Part shown: piece after piece, positions 33,950 to 42,034 of the stretch
Layout of the letters: each line of letters begins with the position of its first letter
How positions within the stretch are numbered: the stretch's first letter is position 1
Assembly (NCBI RefSeq): GCF_046297595.1
Contig: NZ_JBKBHT010000004.1
Span: 62,001-126,000 of the forward strand
Reading direction: 5' to 3'
From: Ferrovibrio sp046297595
GTDB taxonomy: Bacteria > Pseudomonadota > Alphaproteobacteria > Ferrovibrionales > Ferrovibrionaceae
DNA: 64,000 nt
Position numbers and translations under genes: made by a program
The notes under the pieces: generated by a model
The model's database searches: none
The model's input: only the letters and a program-made list of their open reading frames with translations
What the model was told of the DNA's origin: nothing

Positions 33950-36589
33950 ATGCGCTATTCGGGACTTCTTGTCCTTTTCCTGGTCGCCATCCTCAATCTG
34001 GCCGGCTGGGCCTACATGAACCGTTCGATCGAGCCGCGGCCCTGGGGCGAGGTGATCAACGGCGTCGACTACTCGCCGTTCCGTGCCGACCAGGATCCGC
34101 GCAACAACCGTTTCCCCAGCGAGGCCGAGATCGACCGCGACATGCAACTGCTGTCCGGCCAGGTGAAGCAGATCCGCACCTACTCGATGCTGGACGGCCA
34201 GGGCGAGATCGCCAAGATCGCCGGCCGCTATGGTCTGGAAGTGATGCAGGGCATCTGGCTCGACGGCCGGCTGGAGCGCAACGAGCAGGAAGTCGAGGCG
34301 CTGATCGCCGCTGCTAGCAGCCACAGCAACATCCGCCGCGTGCTGGTCGGCAACGAAACACTGCTGCGCGCCGACATGCCGATCGAGGATCTGGTCGGTT
34401 ATATCCGCCGCGTGCGCACCGGACTGGCCGGCAAGAATATTGAGGTTTCCACCGCCGAAACCTGGGACATCTGGCTACGCTATCCCCAGCTCGGCCGCGA
34501 GGTCGATTTCATCGCCATTCACCTGCTGCCCTACTGGGAAGGCCAGGCGCCGGACAAGGCCGTGGAATACGCACTGTCGCGTTACCAGCAGGTGAAGGAT
34601 GCCTTCCCGACCAAGAAGGTGGTGATCACCGAAATCGGCTGGCCATCGGAAGGCCGCATCCGCCGCGATGCCGTGCCCAGCCCGACCAGCCAGGCCGGCT
34701 TCCTGCGCGGCTTCCTCAACATCGCCAACCAGCGCGGCCTGGACTATTTCATCCAGGAAGCCTTCGACCAGCCATGGAAGCGCAACATCGAAGGTTCGGT
34801 CGGTGCCTACTGGGGCGTCTATAACGCGGACCGCACACCGAAATTCCCCATGGTGGGGCCGGTCAGCGACCGGCCGCACTGGCCGCAACTTGCCGCCGCC
34901 TCGATCCTGCTGGCCCTGCCGCTGATGGCCTGGTTCCTGGCACGCTGGGCCGACCTGCGCTTCTCCGGCCGCTTCTTCTTCATCGCCCTGATCCAGGTCG
35001 TGACCAGTGCGCTGGTGATGGTGGTGGATTCCGGCCTAAGCAGTTACATGAGCCCCGGCATCGCGCTGATGTGGGCGATGTTGCTGCCGCTGCTGCTGCT
35101 GCTGTTCATGGTGGTGCTGGCCGAGGGTCTGGAATTGTCGGAAGTGATCTGGGCCAACCGGCGCCAGCGCCATTTCCTGCCCTTCAAGACCGATATCGAA
35201 CGCAACTGGCCCAAGGTCTCGATCCATATTCCGGCCTATAACGAGCCGCCGGAGATGCTGAAAAAAACCCTCGATGCCCTGGCGCGGCTGGATTACCAGA
35301 ATTTCGAAGTGCTGGTGATCGACAACAACACCAAGGACGAGAAGGTCTGGCGGCCGGTCGAGGAATATTGCCGGCAACTGGGCGAACGCTTCCGCTTCTT
35401 CCACGTCTCGCCGCTGAAGGGCTTCAAGGCAGGCGCGCTGAACTTCGCCCTGCGGCATACCGCAAAAGATGCCGAAATCGTCGGCGTGATCGACGCCGAC
35501 TACCTTGTCGAACCCGACTGGCTGAAGTCCCTGGTGCCGTATTTCGACCGCGCCGATATCGGCTTCGTGCAGGCGCCGCAGGACCATTACGACTGGAAGG
35601 ACGATACCTTCAAGGAGTTCATCAACTGGGAATATGCCGGTTTCTTCCAGATCGGCATGGTTCAGCGCAACGAGCGCGACGCCATCATCCAGCACGGCAC
35701 CATGACCCTGGTGCGCAAGGCCGCCATCGATCATGTCGGCATCTGGGCCGAGTGGTGCATCTGCGAGGATGCCGAGATGGGCCTGCGCCTGCTGGCCGGT
35801 GGCTGGCATTCGGTCTACACCGACCGCCGCTTCGGCTACGGCCTGACCCCAGACAGTTTCGGCGGTTACAAGAGCCAGCGTTTCCGCTGGGCGTATGGCG
35901 CGGTGCAGATCATCAAGCGGCACTGGCGCGACATGCTGCCGGGCGACGAACGCAAGCTCGATCCGATGCAGCGGTATCACTTCATCACGGGCTGGATGCC
36001 GTGGTTCGCCGATGCGCTGGGTCTGGTCTTCGCCATCGCCTCACTGGTCTGGACGGTGGGCGTGCTGGTGCTGCCGAAATATTTCGAGCTGCCGCTGGCC
36101 CTGTTCCTGCTGCCGGTGGTGGCGGTGTTCGGCGCCAAGCTGGCGCAGTTCCTCTGGCTTTATAAAATCCGCGTGCCCTGCACCCTGCGCCAACGCCTGG
36201 GCGCCGGCCTTGCCGGTCTGGCGCTGACCTACACCATCGCCAAGGCGATGCTGTATGGCTTATTCACCTCCAAGCTGCCCTTCATCCGCACGCCCAAACA
36301 CGAGGACCAGGCCGCTTTCGTGCAGGCGCTGATCATGGCGCAGGAAGAGGTGCTGCTGGCGGTTCTGCTGGTGCTGGCCGGCATCGGCATGTGGAATTTC
36401 CAGGGCGGCGAGGATCCCGAGGCGCGGCTCTGGGCCATCGTGATGTGGGCGCAGTCCGTGCCGTACTGGGCTTCGCTGGTTCTGGCGGGAATCAGCACCG
36501 CGCCGAAGCCCCCCAGCAAGGGGGCAACCGCACCGGTCCAGAATACGACCGCTGCCGCCACACCCGCCGAAGGCACGCCAGCCCAATGA
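33950..36589 (+). CDS. Fused GH17 glucanase/transferase and family 2 glycosyltransferase, NdvB-like
   Basis: The 879-residue protein has an N-terminal membrane anchor (about 2-21), then a GH17 (beta-1,3-glucanase fold) domain with acid/base glutamate in VLVGNETLLR (about 131) and nucleophile in ITEIGWPSEG (about 227). Membrane helices follow at 310-395, then a GT2 domain with VSIHIPAYNEPPEML (about 423), DADYL (DxD), CEDAEMG and YKSQRFRWAYG (QxxRW type), then more helices. Proteins of this build make beta-(1,3)-glucans; Bradyrhizobium NdvB is the known comparison. The C-terminal Thr/Ala/Pro tail is low complexity. The next gene carries a second GH17 domain. Confidence 0.83.
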   Translation: MRYSGLLVLFLVAILNLAGWAYMNRSIEPRPWGEVINGVDYSPFRADQDPRNNRFPSEAEIDRDMQLLSGQVKQIRTYSMLDGQGEIAKIAGRYGLEVMQGIWLDGRLERNEQEVEALIAAASSHSNIRRVLVGNETLLRADMPIEDLVGYIRRVRTGLAGKNIEVSTAETWDIWLRYPQLGREVDFIAIHLLPYWEGQAPDKAVEYALSRYQQVKDAFPTKKVVITEIGWPSEGRIRRDAVPSPTSQAGFLRGFLNIANQRGLDYFIQEAFDQPWKRNIEGSVGAYWGVYNADRTPKFPMVGPVSDRPHWPQLAAASILLALPLMAWFLARWADLRFSGRFFFIALIQVVTSALVMVVDSGLSSYMSPGIALMWAMLLPLLLLLFMVVLAEGLELSEVIWANRRQRHFLPFKTDIERNWPKVSIHIPAYNEPPEMLKKTLDALARLDYQNFEVLVIDNNTKDEKVWRPVEEYCRQLGERFRFFHVSPLKGFKAGALNFALRHTAKDAEIVGVIDADYLVEPDWLKSLVPYFDRADIGFVQAPQDHYDWKDDTFKEFINWEYAGFFQIGMVQRNERDAIIQHGTMTLVRKAAIDHVGIWAEWCICEDAEMGLRLLAGGWHSVYTDRRFGYGLTPDSFGGYKSQRFRWAYGAVQIIKRHWRDMLPGDERKLDPMQRYHFITGWMPWFADALGLVFAIASLVWTVGVLVLPKYFELPLALFLLPVVAVFGAKLAQFLWLYKIRVPCTLRQRLGAGLAGLALTYTIAKAMLYGLFTSKLPFIRTPKHEDQAAFVQALIMAQEEVLLAVLLVLAGIGMWNFQGGEDPEARLWAIVMWAQSVPYWASLVLAGISTAPKPPSKGATAPVQNTTAAATPAEGTPAQ

Positions 36590-36639
36590 TCGGGCCATGG
36601 TTATGATCTCGGCTGTTCTCTAGCGTAACGGATCCAGAC

Positions 36640-38481
36640 ATGCATGCGCCGACACCGAAGCCGGCCACCCGCTTCCTGCTGCTGCTGTTGAGCGTCGTAT
36701 TGGCGGCGGGCCTCACCATTCTGGCCTGGTGGCTGCCGAACCGGCCGGTGCAGGTGGGGCACGATCCCGCCGGACCCAAGATCGGCATGATCGAAAGCCT
36801 GTCCTTTGCGCCATTCCGGCGCGGGCAGGGGCCGCTGAATAAAGTTTATCCTTCCGCCGAACAGGTGGAAGAGGATCTGGCCAGCCTGCAGGGCATCACC
36901 CGCGGCGTGCGGACCTATACGGCACGCGAAGGGCTGGAAGTCGTACCGGCAAAGGCGGGCAAGTACGGGCTGCAGGTGATGCAGGGCATCTGGCTTGGCC
37001 GCGAAGCAGATATCAATGCGGCCGAGGTGGAGGCGGGCATCAAGCTGGCCAACCAGTATCCCGATACCATCAAGTCGGTGATCGTCGGCAACGAGGTTCT
37101 GCTGCGCAAGGACCTCACGGTCGATCAGCTGATCGCGCAGATTCGCAAGGTGAAGGCGGCCGTGAAGCAGCCCGTGACCTATGCCGATGTGTGGGAATTC
37201 TGGCTGCGCTTCCCGCAGCTGCTGGACGAGGTCGATTTCGTCACCGTGCATTTCCTGCCCTATTGGGAAGACATGCCGATCGGTGTCGCCCATTCCATGC
37301 CGCATATCATGGATGTCTATCGCACCGTGCAGGCCAGGCTGCCGGGCAAGCCGGTGGTGATCGGCGAAGTAGGCTGGCCCAGCCAGGGCCGTTCGCGCCG
37401 CGAGGCTATCCCGTCGCCCATCGAGGCCGCCGGCTTCATCACCGACTTTCTGCAATTGGCCGAACGCGAGAATCTTTCCTACAACCTGGTCGAGGCTTTC
37501 GACCAGCCATGGAAGGAACGCCTGGAGGGCACCGTCGGCGCGGCCTGGGGCGTGCTGGACGAAGTGCGGCAGCCAAAATTCGAGATCGGCGGCAAGGTAT
37601 CCAACCTGCCGCAATGGCCGCTATTCGCCGGCCTGTCGCTGTTGATTGGCCTGATCCTGATGGTGGTGCGCGCGCAGCAGCTGGCGGCCCTGCCGCCGCG
37701 TGCGATGCTGACTGCCGTGCTGTTCGCGCAGGGGCTTGGCGCCCTGCTGGGCGCCGCCATCGAGCATGGCCTGGAATACAATTATTCACCGCGCCACCTG
37801 ATCGAATTCGCGGTGCTGGCCGCGATGCAGGGCGTGTTCGCCGCCCTGCTGTTTGCCGAGCTGCTCGATCGTCTGGCTGGGCGCGGATCAGCGACACCTT
37901 TGCGCAGCCTGGGCCACAGCCTTGCCGAGCTGCGCCGTTTCGGGCCGCTTCAATTCGGATTCGGCCGTGCGCGGGCCGACGCCGACACGCTCGCCAGCTT
38001 CGCGGCGCTGCAGCGCGCGCGGCTGGCGGAATGGCTTTACGGCGTGCTGGCGCTCTGGGCCGTCTATCACGGCATCATGCTGGTCGTCGCCGGCCGCTAC
38101 CGGGATTTTCCGATCGACTATTTCCTGCTGCCGATTGCTGGCTTTCTCATGCTGCGCCTGCTCAGTGGCGGGCGTGACGGCGGCCTGGTGAGGTTCGCCC
38201 TGGCCGCAGGCTTCGCGCGCCCTTATGCGGCATCTGACTCTGGATTGCGGATGGGCTGGGAGGCGGTGCTGGTCTTCCTGCTGCTGAGCCTGCCAGTACT
38301 GGTGCTCCTGATCGAAACGTTGCACAACCGCGAGGCAATATACTGGTGTGCCATCATGGTCCTCTACACGGTGCCGCTGCTGGGTAACCTGTTGATGGGC
38401 CGCAGCATGGCCGGAAACGCTGCCGGATCCGGGGCCGGCCCGGCGGACAAAGCAATTGCCCTATCCCCTCCCAGCCGGTAA
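36640..38481 (+). CDS. Membrane protein with GH17 domain, NdvC-like
   Basis: The 613-residue protein has an N-terminal helix (about 12-33) and a GH17 domain similar to that of the upstream gene: VIVGNEVLLRK (about 149), FLPYWEDMPI and IGEVGWPSQG (about 241) with the two catalytic glutamates. From residue 326 to the end it is mostly membrane helices, without a glycosyltransferase domain. Bradyrhizobium NdvC, needed for the beta-1,6 linkages of cyclic glucan, is also a membrane protein with yeast-glucanase-like sequence. It starts 50 bases after its partner. Transglycosylation is inference. Confidence 0.8.
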   Translation: MHAPTPKPATRFLLLLLSVVLAAGLTILAWWLPNRPVQVGHDPAGPKIGMIESLSFAPFRRGQGPLNKVYPSAEQVEEDLASLQGITRGVRTYTAREGLEVVPAKAGKYGLQVMQGIWLGREADINAAEVEAGIKLANQYPDTIKSVIVGNEVLLRKDLTVDQLIAQIRKVKAAVKQPVTYADVWEFWLRFPQLLDEVDFVTVHFLPYWEDMPIGVAHSMPHIMDVYRTVQARLPGKPVVIGEVGWPSQGRSRREAIPSPIEAAGFITDFLQLAERENLSYNLVEAFDQPWKERLEGTVGAAWGVLDEVRQPKFEIGGKVSNLPQWPLFAGLSLLIGLILMVVRAQQLAALPPRAMLTAVLFAQGLGALLGAAIEHGLEYNYSPRHLIEFAVLAAMQGVFAALLFAELLDRLAGRGSATPLRSLGHSLAELRRFGPLQFGFGRARADADTLASFAALQRARLAEWLYGVLALWAVYHGIMLVVAGRYRDFPIDYFLLPIAGFLMLRLLSGGRDGGLVRFALAAGFARPYAASDSGLRMGWEAVLVFLLLSLPVLVLLIETLHNREAIYWCAIMVLYTVPLLGNLLMGRSMAGNAAGSGAGPADKAIALSPPSR

Positions 38482-38529
38482 AACCGACGCTCACCCGTTT
38501 GACGTAACGTAAGTTCTGGGAGGAACCTT

Positions 38530-39492
38530 ATGAGCCATACCCGCCGGACATTTGTCGCCGCTGCGGCGCTGTCCCTGTCCCTTGCCGTCGCCGCGGGCTC
38601 GGCCAAGGCGCAGGATTTCGTCAACATTCTGACTGGCGGCACCTCGGGCGCCTATTATCCGATCGGTGTTGCGCTGTCGAACGTCTACACCAAGGCGATT
38701 CCGAACGCCAAGGTGCAGGTGCAGCCGACCAAGGCCAGCGTCGAGAATCTCAACCTGCTCAATACCAGCAAGGGCGAAATCGCGCTGACGCTGGGCGACA
38801 CGCTGTCGAATGCCTGGAAGGGCGACGCCGAAGCCGGCTTCCCGCAGAAGCTGACATCGCTGCGGGTGATTGCCGCCGCCTACAACAACTACATCCAGAT
38901 CGTCGCCAGCAAGGATTCGGGCATCAAGACGCTCGCCGACCTGAAGGGCAAGCGTATCTCCGTCGGCGCGCCGAAATCGGGCACCGAGATCAATGCCCGC
39001 GCCGTGCTCGGTGCCGCCGGCCTGACCTACAAGGATTTCGCTAAGGTCGAGTATCTCGGCTTCGGTGAATCGGTCGACCTGATGAAGAACCGCCAGATCG
39101 ACGTCACGCTGCAGTCGGCCGGCCTGGGCGTCGCCTCGATCCGCGACCTCGCCAACTCGATCGACATCGTCATCGTGCCGGTTCCGGCCGATGTGGTGAA
39201 GAAGATCGGCGATCCGGCCTATCTGACCGACACGATCCCGGCAGGCACCTACAAGGGCCAGGATGCCGCCGTGCCGGCCGCCGCTGTGGGCAACTACTTC
39301 GTCACCACCAACAAGGTCAGCAACGATCTCGCCTACAAGATGACCAAGTCGATGGTCGAGGGCCTGGACCAGCTCTATGCGGCGCATTCCGCCGCCAAGG
39401 GCATCGTGAAGGCCAAGATGGCCGCCAACCCGCCGGTGCCGCTGCATCCGGGTGCGGAGAAGTACTACAAGGAAGCGGGGCTGCTGAAGTAA
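38530..39492 (+). CDS. TAXI-family TRAP transporter solute-binding protein
   Basis: The 320-residue exported protein has a signal peptide (about 1-27, ending AKA) and the TAXI start VNILTGGTSGAYYPIGVALS. LADLKGKRISVGAPKSGTEI and the C-terminal KANPPVPLHPGAEKYYKEAG type region are typical. It binds an unknown solute in the periplasm for the fused permease encoded at 39574. GGGAGG precedes the ATG closely. Confidence 0.93.
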   Translation: MSHTRRTFVAAAALSLSLAVAAGSAKAQDFVNILTGGTSGAYYPIGVALSNVYTKAIPNAKVQVQPTKASVENLNLLNTSKGEIALTLGDTLSNAWKGDAEAGFPQKLTSLRVIAAAYNNYIQIVASKDSGIKTLADLKGKRISVGAPKSGTEINARAVLGAAGLTYKDFAKVEYLGFGESVDLMKNRQIDVTLQSAGLGVASIRDLANSIDIVIVPVPADVVKKIGDPAYLTDTIPAGTYKGQDAAVPAAAVGNYFVTTNKVSNDLAYKMTKSMVEGLDQLYAAHSAAKGIVKAKMAANPPVPLHPGAEKYYKEAGLLK

Positions 39493-39513
39493 GCAGCGAC
39501 CGCGAATGAGTGC

Positions 39514-39552
39514 ACGCCGGCGCCGATCATCGATAGGCGCCGGCGTTTTTTT
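39514..39552 (+). terminator. Intrinsic terminator between TAXI receptor and permease genes
   Basis: ACGCCGGCGCC (39514-39524) pairs with GGCGCCGGCGT (39536-39546) around an 11-base loop, followed by seven T (39546-39552). It lies inside the apparent operon, so it would reduce expression of the permease relative to the receptor. Confidence 0.88.
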
Positions 39553-39573
39553 GAGAAGCCGAGGGGAAGTCGA

Positions 39574-41643
39574 ATGAGTAACGAGACAGCAACGATCGCC
39601 GATCGCGAGAATCCCGGACATGGCGCGGCCCTGGCCGGCTGGCAGGGGCGCGCGGTGATCCTGTTCGCCATCGTCTTCTCCTTTTTTCAGATCATCACGG
39701 CGGGTTTCAGCCCGATCTCGTCGATCGTTCTGCGCAGCGTGCATGTCGGTTTCCTGCTGCTGCTGACCTTCCTGCTGTTCCGCGCCAAGCGCGGCAGCTA
39801 TGCCGACCGCGCGCCCTGGTATGACTGGGTGCTGGCGCTGACCGGTTTCGCCATTGCCTTCTATCACTGGATTTTCGAGACCGACCTGATCCTGCGGGCG
39901 GGCGATCCCAACACCGTCGACCTGGTGATCGGCGCCATCACCACCCTGCTGGTGCTGGAAGGCGCGCGCCGGATCATGGGCTGGGAACTGCCGCTGCTCT
40001 GCGCCCTGTTCATTCCCTATGCCCTGTTCGGCCGTGACCTGCCCGGCTTCCTGGTCCATCGCGGGTTCGATTTCGAGCAGGTGATCGACACGCTCTATTT
40101 CGGCACCGAGGGCATCCTCGGCACGCCGACCTTTGTCTCCGCCACCTTCATCTTCCTGTTCATCCTGTTCGGTGCCCTGCTTGAGCGCGCCGGCATGATC
40201 AACCTGTTCAACGACCTGGCGCTCGGCACGGTGGGCCACCAGAAAGGCGGGCCGGCCAAGGTGGCGGTGATCTCGTCGGGCCTGATGGGCACCATCAACG
40301 GCTCCGGCGTCGCCAACGTGCTGACCACCGGCCAGTTCACCATCAAGCTGATGATGCGGTTCGGCTATCGCCCGCGCTTCGCCGGCGCGGTGGAGGCCTG
40401 CGCCTCGATGGGTGGCCAGATCATGCCGCCGGTGATGGGCGCCGTGGCCTTCATCATGGCCGAGACCATCGGCATACCTTATTCCGAAGTCGCGCTGGCG
40501 GCGGTGATTCCCGCGCTGCTGTATTTCTTCTCGGCGTTCTGGATGGTCCATCTGGAAGCCGGCCGCGCCAATCTGCTGGGCCTGCCGAAGGAAGAATGCC
40601 CGAACGCGCTGCAGGCACTGTTCACCCGCTGGTACCTGCTGCTGCCGCTGGCCGTGCTGGTCTACCTGCTGTTCTCCGGCTTCACGCCGCTTTTCGCCGG
40701 CACCATGGGCATGGCCCTGACTGCCGTGCTGATCCTCGGCCAGCAGGCCAGCGGGCAGATGAAGGTGATGTGGTACCGCGTCCTGTTCTGGCTCGGCCTC
40801 GGTGTCTGTGCCGCCGTGCTGTACCGGTTCTCGGGCCTGCGCATCGAAAGCCTGGCTGTGGTGATGATCGGCCTGCTGGTGGCGCTCACCTGGTTCACCA
40901 AGGGCGGCCGCGAGACCCAGAAGATGCTGATGCTCAGCTTCGCCGATGCCGCCAAAGGCGCGCTCGGCGTCGGCATGGCCTGCGCGCTGGTCGGTATCCT
41001 GGTCGGCATCTCGCAGATGACGGGCCTGGCCAACGAGCTGGCGCGCGGCATCCTGGCCGTGGCCGGCGACAATCTGCTGCTGGCCCTGGTGATGACCATG
41101 GTGACCTGCATCATCCTGGGAACCGGCATTCCCACCATTCCGAACTACATCATCACCAGCGCCATGGCCGCGCCGGTGCTGACCGAGATGGGCGTGCCGA
41201 TCCTGGTCGCGCACATGTTCGTGTTCTACTTCGGCATCATGGCCGACCTGACGCCGCCGGTGGCGCTCGCCGCCCTGGCCGCGTCGTCAATCGCCAAGGA
41301 AAGCCACATGAAGATCGCCTTCACGGCAACCAAGATCGGCATTGCCGGCTATGTGGTGCCCTTCATGGCGGTCTATACGCCGGCGCTGATGCTGCAGGGC
41401 GGCGAATGGTATGACACCGCCTATGTACTGGTGAAGGCAGTGATCGCCGTGGCCCTGTGGGGTGGGGCGGCCAGCGCCTGGCTGATTGGCCCCATGAACT
41501 GGCCGGAGCGCATCTGGGCCACGGTGGCGGCCTTCATGTTCGTGGTGGCCCTGCCGGTCACCGACGAGGTCGCCGCTGCGCTTACCGTCGGCTTCCTGGC
41601 TTTCCACTGGTGGAAGACCAGGCGGAGCAAGGCGGCCGCCTGA
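39574..41643 (+). CDS. TRAP transporter fused small/large permease (TAXI type)
   Basis: The 689-residue membrane protein joins the 4-helix DctQ-like part (about 25-165) to the 12-helix DctM-like part. Characteristic segments are GTINGSGVANVLTTGQFTIK, ACASMGGQIMPPVMGAVAFI and ILGTGIPTIPNYIITSAMAA. It would import the TAXI-bound solute with a sodium or proton gradient. GAGGGGAAG precedes the ATG. A DUF1850 protein gene follows after 13 bases, a pairing common for TAXI systems. Confidence 0.94.
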   Translation: MSNETATIADRENPGHGAALAGWQGRAVILFAIVFSFFQIITAGFSPISSIVLRSVHVGFLLLLTFLLFRAKRGSYADRAPWYDWVLALTGFAIAFYHWIFETDLILRAGDPNTVDLVIGAITTLLVLEGARRIMGWELPLLCALFIPYALFGRDLPGFLVHRGFDFEQVIDTLYFGTEGILGTPTFVSATFIFLFILFGALLERAGMINLFNDLALGTVGHQKGGPAKVAVISSGLMGTINGSGVANVLTTGQFTIKLMMRFGYRPRFAGAVEACASMGGQIMPPVMGAVAFIMAETIGIPYSEVALAAVIPALLYFFSAFWMVHLEAGRANLLGLPKEECPNALQALFTRWYLLLPLAVLVYLLFSGFTPLFAGTMGMALTAVLILGQQASGQMKVMWYRVLFWLGLGVCAAVLYRFSGLRIESLAVVMIGLLVALTWFTKGGRETQKMLMLSFADAAKGALGVGMACALVGILVGISQMTGLANELARGILAVAGDNLLLALVMTMVTCIILGTGIPTIPNYIITSAMAAPVLTEMGVPILVAHMFVFYFGIMADLTPPVALAALAASSIAKESHMKIAFTATKIGIAGYVVPFMAVYTPALMLQGGEWYDTAYVLVKAVIAVALWGGAASAWLIGPMNWPERIWATVAAFMFVVALPVTDEVAAALTVGFLAFHWWKTRRSKAAA

Positions 41644-41656
41644 TGGCGGGTACGCG

Positions 41657-42034
41657 ATGACGGGGCTCTGCCTGGCGCTGGGAGCGGCAATTGTCGCGCT
41701 CGGCGCCGACATGGCAGAGCTGCGCTGGACCCACAGCGTGCAGAAGACCGAGTGGCGCGAGACCTGGCGCGCCACGCCCGAAGGATTGCGGCTGGAACGT
41801 GCCGCCGTGCAGGGCAGCGGCGCGGGCATGGAGCCGGGCGAGAATGCCGTGCTGGAGAATGGTTTCTGGGTCTGGCGGCCGCAGCGACCGCCGCAGCCGG
41901 AAATGATCCTGACCCGCTCCGGCTTCACCGGCAGCGACTGGCATATCTGCATCGACGGCGCCTGCCGCGCGGTTGGCAGTTATTTTCCGGGCAGCGCGCC
42001 GGATCAGGACGCGAAACTCAAGCCCTGTCCCTAG
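41657..42034 (+). CDS. DUF1850-type protein of the TAXI TRAP operon
   Basis: The 125-residue protein has a hydrophobic N-terminus (MTGLCLALGAAIVALGADM, possibly a signal) and the DUF1850 pattern RWTHSVQKTEWRETWRATP and ENGFWVWRP. Members are often encoded beside TAXI TRAP permeases, so it is probably an accessory of that transporter; the role is unknown. Its stop codon overlaps the convergent molybdenum hydroxylase stop within CTAG. Confidence 0.75.
   Translation: MTGLCLALGAAIVALGADMAELRWTHSVQKTEWRETWRATPEGLRLERAAVQGSGAGMEPGENAVLENGFWVWRPQRPPQPEMILTRSGFTGSDWHICIDGACRAVGSYFPGSAPDQDAKLKPCP

Noticed and set aside
38491..41214. Long minus-strand open frame (907 codons)
   Set aside because: Antisense to the TAXI receptor and TRAP permease. 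The composition (many Gln, His, Gly, Asp) is that of a shadow frame.
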